Shown: positions 54,191 through 63,422, numbered from the stretch's first letter. The stretch is DNA of 64,000 nt from Dyadobacter sp. CY345 (GCF_021502725.1 NZ_JAKFFS010000006.1:124001-188000), one strand, 5' to 3'. Notes: generated by a model not told the origin, from the sequence alone. Translations and numbers: made by a program.

Positions 54191-55333
54191 CTATTCAAAA
54201 TAATTCATCACCCCAAATCCTTCTTTCAACAACAACTGATCTTTCTGGAACAAACGCAGATCGGACGTAGCCATATCTTCAATCAGCATATCCAGCGTAT
54301 GTTTTGGCTTCCAGCCCAGTTTTTCATCACATTTGGCAGGGTTACCGATTAGCAATTCTACCTCAGTCGGGCGGTAATATCTTGGGTCGATTTTCAAAAC
54401 CGGCGTTCCGATTTTCAAGTGATCGCCTGATGAGATACCCAATTCTACAAGACGGGCAGAATCCACAGAAGCAATCGTGCCTACTTCGTTTTCTTCGCTT
54501 CCTGTAAACAACAGCTCAACGCCCAGGAACGCAAATGTTTTACGGATGAACTCACGAACACGCGTTGTTACACCGGTTGCAATCACAAAATCCTCAGAAG
54601 TTTCCTGCTGCAAGATCAGATACATCGCCTCTACGTAATCTTTTGCATGTCCCCAGTCGCGCTGCGCGTCGATGTTCCCCATATACAAACAATCCTGAAG
54701 ACCCAGAACTATTTTCGCCGCAGCTCTTGTGATTTTGCGGGTTACAAAAGTTTCGCCGCGAAGTGGTGATTCGTGGTTGAAAAGAATCCCGTTTGAGGCG
54801 AACATACCGTACGCTTCACGGTAATTTACCGTGATCCAATAGGCATAAAGTTTAGCCACGGCATAAGGAGAACGTGGATAAAAAGGTGTCGTTTCAGATT
54901 GCGGCACAGCCTGTACCAAACCATACAATTCCGAGGTAGACGCCTGATAGATCTTCGTTTTTTTAGTCAGTCCCAACAGACGTACCGCTTCCAGTATACG
55001 CAGTGTTCCGATACCATCTGCATTGGCAGTATATTCCGGCATTTCAAAACTTACCTGCACGTGGCTCATGGCAGCAAGGTTATAGATTTCGTCAGGCTGT
55101 ACTTCCTGGATGATTCTAGTCAAATTCATCGAATCTGTCAAATCTCCATAGTGAAGGATAAACTTCGCGTTGTCTACATGCGGGTCTTCGTACAAATGAT
55201 CGATACGATCCGTATTAAACAAAGAACTTCTGCGCTTGATACCGTGAACGGTGTATCCTTTGCTTAATAGAAGTTCACTCAGGTATGCGCCATCCTGTCC
55301 TGTTACGCCGGTAATAAGTGCTACTTTTGACAT
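54191..55333 (-). CDS. gmd: GDP-mannose 4,6-dehydratase
   Basis: A 380-residue extended SDR. The cofactor motif is GVTGQDGAYLSELLLSKGY near the N-terminus, then HGIKRRSSLFNTDRIDHLY (the family's NADP-binding stretch), STSELYGLV with the catalytic Thr/Ser and Glu, and YPRSPYAVAKLYAYW with the YxxxK pair. NHESPLRGETFVTRKIT is the substrate-binding region of Gmd. It converts GDP-D-mannose to GDP-4-keto-6-deoxymannose. It is the third gene of the operon manC-fcl-gmd, 58 bp after fcl, and is followed by a strong terminator. Confidence 0.95.
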   Translation of the reverse strand: MSKVALITGVTGQDGAYLSELLLSKGYTVHGIKRRSSLFNTDRIDHLYEDPHVDNAKFILHYGDLTDSMNLTRIIQEVQPDEIYNLAAMSHVQVSFEMPEYTANADGIGTLRILEAVRLLGLTKKTKIYQASTSELYGLVQAVPQSETTPFYPRSPYAVAKLYAYWITVNYREAYGMFASNGILFNHESPLRGETFVTRKITRAAAKIVLGLQDCLYMGNIDAQRDWGHAKDYVEAMYLILQQETSEDFVIATGVTTRVREFIRKTFAFLGVELLFTGSEENEVGTIASVDSARLVELGISSGDHLKIGTPVLKIDPRYYRPTEVELLIGNPAKCDEKLGWKPKHTLDMLIEDMATSDLRLFQKDQLLLKEGFGVMNYFE

Positions 55334-55391
55334 TGAAATTATAGTTATAGCTGTTAGCGGTTGGCTATTAGCTTAGTAAATATTTTATAAA

Positions 55392-56333
55392 TTATACTGA
55401 ATAAATTTCCTGGTTTTTCAGGAAGTCCGCATAAGCCAGTGCGATGCCCTCGGGCAGCTCAATGGTATGTTTCCATCCCAGACCGTGCAGTTTGGATACG
55501 TCCATAAGTTTTCTTGGTGTTCCGTCCGGCTTGCTCGTATCCCAATGTATCCCGCCTTCAAAACCCGTCGTTTTGGCAACCAGCTCTGTAAGTTCTTTAA
55601 TCGACAGATCTTCACCCGTTCCGATATTGACCAGCTCACGGCCATTGTAAGTTTCCATTAAAAACAAACAGGCTTCTGCCAGATCGTCGGCAAAAAGGAA
55701 TTCACGCATCGGCGAGCCGGTTCCCCAGGCCTGCACAAATGGTTTGTTCTCTTCCTTTGCTTCATGAAACTTGCGGATCAGCGCGGGCAATACGTGCGAA
55801 TTGTTCAGGTCATAATTATCACCATAACCGTACAAATTCGTAGGCATTACGCTGATAAAGTTACTTCCGTACTGGTCGTGGTATGCTTCACAAAGTTTGA
55901 TCCCGGCAATTTTCGCGATCGCATAAGGCTCATTGGTTTCTTCCAAAAGTCCAGTCAGCAGATAATCTTCACGCAAAGGCTGCGGAGCCATTTTCGGGTA
56001 GATACATGAAGAACCCAGGAACATCAGCTTTTTCACACCGTTCAAATGCGCCGAGTGAACCACATTGGCTTCCATCATCAGATTATCATACAAAAACTCA
56101 CCGCGGTAAGTATTGTTTGCCAGGATTCCGCCTACCTTGGCAGCTGCCAGAAAAACATAATCCGGTTTTTCCTCTGCAAAAAAATCAGCAACCGCCTGTT
56201 GGTTACGAAGATCAAGCTCCGAGGAAGTGCGGGTTACAATATTTTCAAACCCCTTTTTCGCCAGCCCTCTGGCAATCGCCGAACCCACCATCCCACGATG
56301 CCCGGCAATGTATATTTTTGAGTGTTTTTCCAT
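55392..56333 (-). CDS. fcl: GDP-L-fucose synthase
   Basis: A 313-residue SDR beginning with KIYIAGHRGMVGSAIARGL. Other family blocks are DYVFLAAAKVGGI, FLGSSCIYPK, ETNEPYAIAKIAGIKLCEAY (Tyr/Lys), MPTNLYGYGDNYDLNNSHVLPALIRKF and WGTGSPMREFLFADDLA. It epimerises and reduces the Gmd product to GDP-L-fucose. It lies 224 bp downstream of manC and 58 bp upstream of gmd. The 224-bp gap carries 14-bp repeats. Confidence 0.95.
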   Translation of the reverse strand: MEKHSKIYIAGHRGMVGSAIARGLAKKGFENIVTRTSSELDLRNQQAVADFFAEEKPDYVFLAAAKVGGILANNTYRGEFLYDNLMMEANVVHSAHLNGVKKLMFLGSSCIYPKMAPQPLREDYLLTGLLEETNEPYAIAKIAGIKLCEAYHDQYGSNFISVMPTNLYGYGDNYDLNNSHVLPALIRKFHEAKEENKPFVQAWGTGSPMREFLFADDLAEACLFLMETYNGRELVNIGTGEDLSIKELTELVAKTTGFEGGIHWDTSKPDGTPRKLMDVSKLHGLGWKHTIELPEGIALAYADFLKNQEIYSV

Positions 56334-56340
56334 TTAAACT

Positions 56341-56368
56341 TCGGCTTTCGGCAATCGGCTTTCGGCTT
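56341..56368. repeat. 14-bp direct repeat, two copies
   Basis: TCGGCTTTCGGCAA at 56341-56354 is followed at once by TCGGCTTTCGGCTT at 56355-56368, with 12 of 14 bases the same. It starts 7 bp before the fcl start codon (reading minus strand), inside the leader of that gene. Confidence 0.85.
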
Positions 56369-56411
56369 TTTGCTCGTAGTAAAATTTATAGATAATAGGT
56401 TGACTGATTTG

Positions 56412-56460
56412 AGAAATGACTGCCGACCGTACGAAGGACCGCGCCGACAGCCAAAGTCAT
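56412..56460. repeat. Inverted repeat around a GC-rich insert
   Basis: AAATGACT at 56412-56419 and AGTCATTT at 56453-56460 are perfect inverted copies, enclosing 33 GC-rich bases in an otherwise AT-rich spacer. It could be a stem-loop at the end of manC mRNA or a small foreign insertion. Confidence 0.5.
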
Positions 56461-56512
56461 TTATTAATCCAATCGTTCCTCTTCCAACCGCACCGGCGGT
56501 CCGGCATTAACA

Positions 56513-56552
56513 ATTAACCATTAATCATTAACCATTAATCATTAACCATTAA
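56513..56552. repeat. 14-bp tandem repeat, about 2.9 copies
   Basis: ATTAACCATTAATC occurs at 56513-56526 and 56527-56540, then ATTAACCATTAA at 56541-56552. The array ends 6 bp before the stop codon of manC. Such arrays can slip in replication. Confidence 0.9.
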
Positions 56553-56557
56553 AAAAT

Positions 56558-57559
56558 CTACCTCACCAACTCCGGAATCTCCCGTTCAAGTCTCTCATAG
56601 ATTTTTTTAACGTCCTGCGAATTGCTTTTATCCAGAACAAGGATTGCATCCGGTGTTTCGACCAGCATCAGGTTACTTACACCTAAAAACTCAACATGTT
56701 TGGTTGAACCAACCACGCAGTTGTTTTGCTTGAAGCGGTGAACTTCGCCCTGCTGTTCCCAGTGTTCCCAGATTGATTCAAAAGAACCAAGATCTGACCA
56801 GCCAAAAGTTGCCTGAACCACTTTGATTTTTGAAGATCTTTCCATCACTGCATAATCCACACTAACCGAAGGGATTTTCATCGTCTCTGTTTCAGGAAGG
56901 AAAGAACCATTACGCGCCTCCCAGGTTTTCAGGGAAGTCTCGTAAATTTCCGGTTCAAAGGATTTCAGTTCTTCCAGATATACGCCTGCCTGAAAACAGA
57001 ACATGCCACTGTTCCAAAGGAACTTGCCCGTCTCGATAAAAAGCTCGGCAGTTGAAAGATTTGGCTTTTCACGGAACGAGATTACCTCATTGCCTTCATA
57101 TTCTATATAACCATAACCTGTTTCAGGTTTGGAAGGCACAATGCCGAAAGTTACAACAAAACCTTTTTTCGCCAGTTCGATTGCTTCATTGATCGCGTTG
57201 GCGTAAGCCTCTTCGTTGGTAATGATGTGGTCCGAAGGCGTAACCAGGATCACATCTTCCGGATTCAGATCAAAAGCAGAAAAAGCGATGGCAGCCGCTG
57301 TATTACGCGGAGCTGCTTCAATGATCTCCGAATACTGATGCACACCTGCGCGGATCAGATCGGCCTGGGATAACAGGTAATTATCCTTGTTCCCAACGAC
57401 AACAGTACTATCAACAAAATCCTTGTTACGTTCTGCTGTCAGCTGAAACAAAGACTTGTCGCCAAACATGGGAATGTACTGTTTTGGCATTGATTTTCTT
57501 GATACGGGCCAAAGGCGACTGCCAACACCCCCTGATAGAACTACATGTAGAATGGACAT
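56558..57559 (-). CDS. manC: Mannose-1-phosphate guanylyltransferase
   Basis: A 333-residue nucleotidyltransferase: VVLSGGVGSRLWPVSRKSMPKQYIPMFGDKSLFQ is the nucleotide-binding signature with the key Arg and Lys, EAAPRNTAAAIA and VILVTPSDHIITNEEAY follow, then FREKPNLSTAELF and FLWNSGMFCFQAGVYL. It ends at about 333 residues, so the phosphomannose isomerase domain of bifunctional ManC/AlgA is absent. It makes GDP-mannose from mannose-1-phosphate and GTP, feeding Gmd. It heads the operon; the first 1.6 kb upstream is non-coding. Confidence 0.93.
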   Translation of the reverse strand: MSILHVVLSGGVGSRLWPVSRKSMPKQYIPMFGDKSLFQLTAERNKDFVDSTVVVGNKDNYLLSQADLIRAGVHQYSEIIEAAPRNTAAAIAFSAFDLNPEDVILVTPSDHIITNEEAYANAINEAIELAKKGFVVTFGIVPSKPETGYGYIEYEGNEVISFREKPNLSTAELFIETGKFLWNSGMFCFQAGVYLEELKSFEPEIYETSLKTWEARNGSFLPETETMKIPSVSVDYAVMERSSKIKVVQATFGWSDLGSFESIWEHWEQQGEVHRFKQNNCVVGSTKHVEFLGVSNLMLVETPDAILVLDKSNSQDVKKIYERLEREIPELVR

Positions 57560-58490
57560 ATTTTACTTGTTATGGTTGGGTTAAAAATGAACGATTACAC
57601 AGTTACGCTACTTTCACTAGTCAAATTTTTATCTGACAAAAGATACATAAACTGTTACTTCGAATTCTCATCAGGAACAATCCTTGTAAAATACCTTTGT
57701 CAGGTCAGATTCAGCAAACTAACAAGCATGTTCTCAATTTTAACCGATCCCAATTAATTCTACAATAAAACGGGGTAAAATCGCCTGTCAGCACAACATT
57801 GTTTTGCCTTATCTATCAGAAGTTTAAAGATATTCTGTCAGTTTTCATAATCTACCCGGACAATCTTATTATACGGTAAACTTGAAATTTTAATAAAAGT
57901 AAGAATTGGATCTGATCGTTTTTCTAGATTCCATGGAATTCAATTCGCAGATAAAACGCATGCGCTGATGATAGCTGCTTTATCAAAACAGCGGATTTAA
58001 ACCCTAAAAACGATCCTCAGATAACATTTGAATAGAATTTAACGCATTAAACTGTTGGACAAAAATCAATTTTCAAGGTATCTCATTAAGGATCAATAGA
58101 AACAATGCGCAGAATATAGCTTGACTCATACCGTTTGCTGATAAATTTTATATTTAAATAAATATTGGATTAATACAATTTAATAATTTTTAAACGGTAA
58201 TGAAAAATTGGGCCTGAATTGGCACTAAAATCACTGAAATTCCTAATATTCAGGCTCACGAAATAGGACGGAATTACAGCCTTAACTCTTCCCGTTGAAA
58301 AAAAGTCATTAGAATTCTTACGATAACTCGGTAGTAAATTTTCGACCAAAATAATTTTGATTGTCGGTGCGCTTTTCTTGTCTTATCAATACCCGGTAAA
58401 ATTATGTGCAGAGGATGATGAACATTAAACTGGATTTACTTGACGACAGCATAGAACCATGAAAAGGAATTGCTCATCGAAATAACTCGA

Positions 58491-58738
58491 TTAAAAAAAG
58501 TTAAATCTCACGCCTACCTGGTTACTGATTTTCATCGGAGTGTCCTCAAAAACTGAGCATTACGACTAATTCAGCTTGGCCACAGCATTTGCGTATATAC
58601 CTATCGTTTTTGCGGCATTATTCGGTTAACATGCACCCAGGCGATAAAATGCCACACTTCCAGTAAGATTACCAATTAAGATAAATACAAACCGTTACTA
58701 CTATCCACACTTTGTCCGAGGACTGATACAGTATTTAA
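58491..58738 (-). pseudogene. Decayed C-terminal fragment of an unidentified (perhaps outer-membrane or fibre) protein
   Basis: Minus strand, read from about 58738: NTVSVLGQSVDSSNGLYLS in one frame; after a frameshift LIGNLTGSVAFYRLGAC, a stop, PNNAAKTIGIYANAVAKLN, two more stops within three codons, then EDTPMKISNQVGVRFNFF and the real stop TAA at 58491-58493. The pieces are strongly protein-like, in register, and the end has the alternating aromatic pattern of a last beta-strand. Three in-frame stops and one frameshift mean it is not functional. The intact family is not recognised. Upstream of 58738 the reading is lost. Confidence 0.5.
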
Positions 58739-59103
58739 ATTTTTCCTTAATGACACAAGTTGAACTATTCTAATAATCGTAAGATAAGAAAATCATAATA
58801 TGTGAAGCGTACATTCGAAACACAAACATTGACATAAAAACAAAATCTATGGAACGTAAATTTTACAATATGGCACAATACACCAAAGTATTCTATCGTT
58901 TTTAAATCTTTGTCAAAAAATTCAGGTGGGTAATGTAAAATTCTCACTACGCCTGATAAAAAATTTTCCGACAAATGCGCTACAAAAATTGTATAGTACA
59001 GTAAATCACAGGAATACTTCAATAGAAAACGTTTATTTATGAATTTTGTATTATTATTGAATATTTCCAAGCAATATTCTGTGAAGTCTCGAATTTTTTA
59101 CAT

Positions 59104-59111
59104 TAAATTTG
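59104..59111 (+). promoter_or_regulatory. Candidate -7 box for the CpsB-type gene
   Basis: TAAATTTG is an exact TAnnTTTG match about 95 bp before the ATG at 59205. No -33 TTG at the usual distance, so confidence is moderate to low. Confidence 0.38.
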
Positions 59112-59204
59112 CCTTACCCTTTAATACACAATATTCCTGAAAATAAGTAACCATCCCGTGGCTCATTCACGGTAAGGAAATTTTTGGGGCACCTGGTAAA
59201 ATAT

Positions 59205-59939
59205 ATGCTCAACTGGTTATTCGATAAGAAAAAGAAAGAAATAAACCTGGAAAGGATTGGAATGGATATACATTCTCATCTTATCCCAGGAATAGATGAC
59301 GGCGTAGAGACAGTCGAGGAAGCTGTACAAATGGTACAAAAACTGCAAGACCTCGGTTACTCACGCATCTTCACAACGCCCCACGTAATGTGGGACTGTT
59401 ACAGAAATTCTCCCGAAGTTATTTTAGACGGCCTTAAAGATGTTCGACTGGCCTGTAAGAAAGCCGGACTAACCATTGAGGTTAATGCGGCAGCCGAATA
59501 TTTTATCGACGAACACTTCGTTGAGATCCTGACCACCGGCCAGCAGTTTTTAACTTTACCGGGAAACCGGTTACTGGTAGAGCTTCCTTACTCTACCCCG
59601 CTGATGAATACCTCAGAAACTTTATTCAAAATCATAGAAAAAGGCTATCAGCCCGTTTTGGCACACCCGGAACGTTATACCTATTTTTATTCCGACCCAT
59701 CCGTTTATAAAAAATTAAGCGACCAGGGATGTGAACTGCAAGTAAACATACTGTCTCTTGGAGGTTACTACGGAGAGAATGTGCACAAGATGGCAGAATG
59801 GCTTTTGAAAAATGGATTAATCACATTTTTAGGCACTGACGCGCACCGCATGCAACATTTGGAATTAATCTCTAAGGGTGACAAGTCATCATGGCTTTCC
59901 AGGTATCCATTTCAAAATCAAAAACTTCTTACTCAGTAG
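59205..59939 (+). CDS. CpsB/YwqE-type tyrosine-protein phosphatase (PHP domain)
   Basis: From the ATG at 59205 the protein has 244 residues (MLNWLFDKKKKEINLERIG); a TTG at 59184 would add seven. The PHP metal site is formed by MDIHSHLIPGIDDG, IFTTPHVM, the NAAAEYFID stretch, VLAHPERY and FLGTDAHRM. These are the CpsB/CapC-type manganese-dependent phosphatases that dephosphorylate the tyrosine autokinase of capsule/exopolysaccharide systems. The gene is upstream of wza and wzc homologues, so its natural partner is the Wzc-like kinase here. Confidence 0.88.
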   Translation: MLNWLFDKKKKEINLERIGMDIHSHLIPGIDDGVETVEEAVQMVQKLQDLGYSRIFTTPHVMWDCYRNSPEVILDGLKDVRLACKKAGLTIEVNAAAEYFIDEHFVEILTTGQQFLTLPGNRLLVELPYSTPLMNTSETLFKIIEKGYQPVLAHPERYTYFYSDPSVYKKLSDQGCELQVNILSLGGYYGENVHKMAEWLLKNGLITFLGTDAHRMQHLELISKGDKSSWLSRYPFQNQKLLTQ

Positions 59940-59992
59940 TTTAACATTTTAGAATTTATTCTACATTTGTATTAGAAATTTTTGATCTTAAA

Positions 59993-60025
59993 TTGTAGAA
60001 ATGACAATAACTTTATATAACTTTG
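59993..60025 (+). promoter_or_regulatory. Candidate promoter for the wza-wzc-ugd genes
   Basis: TTG at 59993-59995 and TAACTTTG at 60018-60025, separated by 22 bp, match the Bacteroidota TTG-N17-23-TAnnTTTG promoter. It would give a ~135-nt leader before the Wza-like start at 60168. This is the only promoter in the window where both elements are present. Confidence 0.5.
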
Positions 60026-60167
60026 TCGGGATTATTAGATTTTACCGTTACAACTGACTTTTAATAATTTCCCACAACCCCCATTTATCAACGTATCGCA
60101 TTGCTTGTATAATTATTTAACATTCAATTACTTAATAGTTAACAGCTAACAAATCTTAACTCAACTT

Positions 60168-60995
60168 ATGAAGAATACGCATTCCAAGCTAACACAATAC
60201 AGTATTTATCTGGTACTACTTTACATAGCCGTATTGGGTGGAACAACTTCCTGTGTATCACCGAAGTCAATTGTATATTTTCAAGGAGATACTTTGCGGA
60301 ATTCTTCACAAAATATCAGTCAAAACTATATCCCAACCATTCAGACTAACGATTTGTTATCTATCGTGGTAGGTAGTTTGAACTCAGAAGCTAATGAGAT
60401 GTTTAATATTGCTAATACTGCAATGACTGCAAGCTCCAACTATTCCGCAACGAGCGCAGGGGCAAAATTACAACCAGTAGGATACATGGTTGATACAGAC
60501 GGAAATGTCGAAATTCCATTAATCGGAAAAGTTAAAGTTAGAGACCTTAAGACATCTGTAGCCGCAGATACGATCAGAATGAGATTGACCAATTACCTGA
60601 AAGAGCCGTCAGTGGTCGTTCGTACTTTGAATTTCAAGGTTTCAGTTCTTGGCGAAGTAGCTCATCCGGCAATATATGTAATACCCGACGAAACAATAAG
60701 TTTACCGGAGGTTTTAAGTTTGGCGGGAGACCTCACCATTTATGGAAAGCGTGACAATGTTATGATTATTAGAGAGGAAAAGGGTGTTAGACAATATGCA
60801 AGATTGGACTTGACATCTCGGGATATTTTTACATCTCCGTACTATTACTTGCATAAAAACGATGTGATTTACATTGAACCTGTCAAGACTAAATTAGCAG
60901 CAACCGATCGTCGTCAACAGCTAGTACCAGTTATTGCATCTATTGTTGGGGGTATTGGAACATTAGGGATTTTAATTATCAACCTTACCAAGTAG
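60168..60995 (+). CDS. Polysaccharide export outer-membrane lipoprotein (Wza-like)
   Basis: A 275-residue protein with a lipoprotein signal (YIAVLGGTTSCVSP, Cys29). The poly-export domain covers about 45-140 (PTIQTNDLLSIVVGSLNSEA, VDTDGNVEIPLIGKVKVRD), followed by an SLBB-like part (KVSVLGEVAHPAIYVIPDETISLPEVLSLAGDL) and a C-terminal hydrophobic helix of about 20 residues (LVPVIASIVGGIGTLGILII). Wza forms the export channel for the exopolysaccharide. It lies 66 bp upstream of the Wzc-like kinase. Confidence 0.9.
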   Translation: MKNTHSKLTQYSIYLVLLYIAVLGGTTSCVSPKSIVYFQGDTLRNSSQNISQNYIPTIQTNDLLSIVVGSLNSEANEMFNIANTAMTASSNYSATSAGAKLQPVGYMVDTDGNVEIPLIGKVKVRDLKTSVAADTIRMRLTNYLKEPSVVVRTLNFKVSVLGEVAHPAIYVIPDETISLPEVLSLAGDLTIYGKRDNVMIIREEKGVRQYARLDLTSRDIFTSPYYYLHKNDVIYIEPVKTKLAATDRRQQLVPVIASIVGGIGTLGILIINLTK

Positions 60996-61061
60996 AGCAA
61001 AAGCTCCAACTATAAAAAATCAATTGAAGGTAAATTACTTACATACTGAAATTTCAATAGG

Positions 61062-63422
61062 ATGTCACAGGAATTTTTAGAGGAGGAAGAGCAGGATTTT
61101 CATTTGCAGACCTACGTTCGCAGATATCTTAGATATTGGTATTTATTCCCTATTTTCATTGCGCTTGCATTAACCGCCGCATTTTTTTATCTGCAAATTA
61201 CACAGCCCGTATACAGCTCCAAAACGACCATTTTGATCAAGGATGAAGAAAAAGGTCTTGGCGGATCTCAAGGGGACATGCTTTCTGAATTGAGTAATCA
61301 GTTTGGAGGAAATAAACTCGTAGAAAATGAGTTAGAAATTTTAAAGTCCCAAACATTAATGGAGCAGGTTGTTAAGGATCTGAATCTCGATGTAGCCTAC
61401 ACTTCAAAGAAAGGACTAAGAACCGTCAACCTATACAACGAGAACCCCATCATAATCAAACCGGAGGTTATTACCGCCGCAGGCTTACAGGAACCACTTG
61501 AAATTCATATTGTAGACAGTACCCATTTCAGGTTTAATGACGAAGAGACGCTGCATACCTACGGCCAGCGCTTCAATAATTCCTGGGGTGCTTTTGTTGT
61601 ATTAAAAGGAAAACCCAGCAATTACGAAGATATCGAAGTAACTTTTAAAGATGTCAAAAACCTGGCAGAGGGGATGTTGGGTAGGCTTGCCGTAGCGCAG
61701 CCTAATGTTAAAAGCACTGTTATCGAGCTAAGTTATGAAGATGTTTCTGTCCAACGAGGAAAAGATGTTTTAAATAAGTTGCTGGATGTATACGTTCAGT
61801 CGTCACTTAGTGACAAAAATAGCGAGGCTAGTAACACCCTTAAATTTATAGAAACTCGCTTGGGTTTGATCACCGGAGAGTTGGGAGATGTAGAAAAAGA
61901 TGTGGAATCATATAAAACCACGAAAGGAATCACCGACATCAGTGCCGAATCTCAACTTTTCCTGGAAAATATTAAGGAAAATGATGCAAAACTGAATGAA
62001 GTCAACACACAGATCAGCATTCTTGAAAGCGTTGATAATTACATAAAAAATGCCGGGGACGGAGGGGTTGCTCCTGCTACTTATATGATCAACGACCCCG
62101 TACTCGTCTCCCTTCTTACCAAATTCAACGAACTGGAATTACAGCGTGAAAAGTATGCTCGTACAACAACCACTAATAACCCCTTACTTCAAACCATAAA
62201 TACACAATTGGACGGTACGCGTCAGGCGATCCGGGAGAATGTACAGAATTTGCGTCGGGGTATGGATGTTACCAGGCAGAATCTGCAGGGTATCAATACC
62301 CGCTTTTCAGCTGGATTACGCAGCATTCCTCAAAAAGAACGTGAATTTGTGGGAATTAAGAGGCAACAAAGTATTAAAGAAAATCTTTATTTGTATCTGC
62401 TGCAAAAAAGAGAAGAGACTGCTTTAATGTACGCGAGTACGGTAACTGATAGTCGGCTTATAGATGCTCCAATTTCTTCATACAACCCCATTAAGCCAAA
62501 ACGCTCATTAATATGGATTGGCGCTGGTGCTGCTGGATTAATTATCCCTTTACTTCTAATTAATCTTCTGTTTTTATTGAATAACACAGTTCAGACAAGA
62601 GAAGAAATTGAGAAGTCTACTCATGTATCAATTCTTGGAGAGATTGGTCATATGAAAACCGAAAAAGGTGAGCCAGGGGAAGATGCAATTATCAAGATGA
62701 CGAGCCGTAGTGCGGTTGCTGAACAATTCCGCGCTCTGCGTACAAACCTACAATATTTGGGAGATGGAAGTTGCCGAGTTTTAATGTTCACCTCCTCTAT
62801 TGGTGGCGAAGGCAAGAGTTTTGTAAGTATCAATTTAGCCGCGAGTTTGGCATATTCGGATAAACGTGTGTTATTAATTGGACTAGATTTAAGAAAGCCT
62901 ACCTTACACGAACGTTTACAAGTTCCAAACCAATACGGTGCATCAAACTGTTTGATCGGTCAGGGAAAACCTTCTGACTTTATCCAATCCACAATTGTGC
63001 ATCCAAAGTTTAACGTACTAACTAGTGGGCCAATACCGCCGAACCCTTCCGAACTTTTGAGTAATGGACGCCTGCCTTTGCTGATCAAGGAGTTGCGCGA
63101 AGAGTATGACTACATATTGATTGACTCACCTCCTTTTGGATTGGTAACGGATTCATCGCTAATCGGAGAGTATGTCGATGCGACGTTATATTTGGTTCGA
63201 TATAACTACACACTGGTGGATCATTTGAGAAGAATCGGCGAACTTCAAAAAGCCAAAAGATTCTCCAATCTGTCAGTAATCTTCAACGGTGTAAATTACG
63301 GAGCAGGTTATGGTTACGGCTACGGATATGGTGGTTATGGTTACGGATATTATGGAGACGACAAGGAAAACAAGGTTCAGGGAATTGGATACCGAATGAA
63401 AAAACTGGTTGGAAAGGCCTGA
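61062..63422 (+). CDS. Wzc-like polysaccharide co-polymerase and tyrosine autokinase
   Basis: A 786-residue inner-membrane protein. Membrane helices near 28-48 and 481-503 flank a periplasmic Wzz region with coiled-coil text and a GNVR-type end (PISSYNPIKPKRSLIW). The cytoplasmic BY-kinase has Walker A at 577-586 (TSSIGGEGKS), Walker A' VLLIGLDLRKP and Walker B DYILIDSPPFG. The C-terminal tail has nine tyrosines among 21 residues (about 745-765, alternating with glycine), the expected autophosphorylation cluster. Phosphorylation cycles with the PHP phosphatase set chain length and export. UDP-glucose dehydrogenase follows by 58 bp. Confidence 0.93.
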   Translation: MSQEFLEEEEQDFHLQTYVRRYLRYWYLFPIFIALALTAAFFYLQITQPVYSSKTTILIKDEEKGLGGSQGDMLSELSNQFGGNKLVENELEILKSQTLMEQVVKDLNLDVAYTSKKGLRTVNLYNENPIIIKPEVITAAGLQEPLEIHIVDSTHFRFNDEETLHTYGQRFNNSWGAFVVLKGKPSNYEDIEVTFKDVKNLAEGMLGRLAVAQPNVKSTVIELSYEDVSVQRGKDVLNKLLDVYVQSSLSDKNSEASNTLKFIETRLGLITGELGDVEKDVESYKTTKGITDISAESQLFLENIKENDAKLNEVNTQISILESVDNYIKNAGDGGVAPATYMINDPVLVSLLTKFNELELQREKYARTTTTNNPLLQTINTQLDGTRQAIRENVQNLRRGMDVTRQNLQGINTRFSAGLRSIPQKEREFVGIKRQQSIKENLYLYLLQKREETALMYASTVTDSRLIDAPISSYNPIKPKRSLIWIGAGAAGLIIPLLLINLLFLLNNTVQTREEIEKSTHVSILGEIGHMKTEKGEPGEDAIIKMTSRSAVAEQFRALRTNLQYLGDGSCRVLMFTSSIGGEGKSFVSINLAASLAYSDKRVLLIGLDLRKPTLHERLQVPNQYGASNCLIGQGKPSDFIQSTIVHPKFNVLTSGPIPPNPSELLSNGRLPLLIKELREEYDYILIDSPPFGLVTDSSLIGEYVDATLYLVRYNYTLVDHLRRIGELQKAKRFSNLSVIFNGVNYGAGYGYGYGYGGYGYGYYGDDKENKVQGIGYRMKKLVGKA

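Larger units (their letters stand above)
57560..59204. other. Long intergenic region between manC and the capsule export genes
   Basis: About 1.6 kb, AT-rich, between the divergent manC and cpsB-type genes. It holds one decayed coding remnant (58491-58738) and a TAAATTTG box (59104-59111). A 101-codon minus-strand frame at 58765-59070 has an unusual Phe/Tyr/Cys-rich composition and is not called. No tRNA, IS or origin features were seen. The rest (57600-58480) holds nothing I can identify. Confidence 0.5.

Noticed and set aside
58765..59070. 101-codon minus-strand frame in the capsule spacer
   Set aside because: Phe/Tyr/Cys/His-rich text typical of translated AT-rich DNA, no start context, and it is in a different frame from the decayed fragment next to it.
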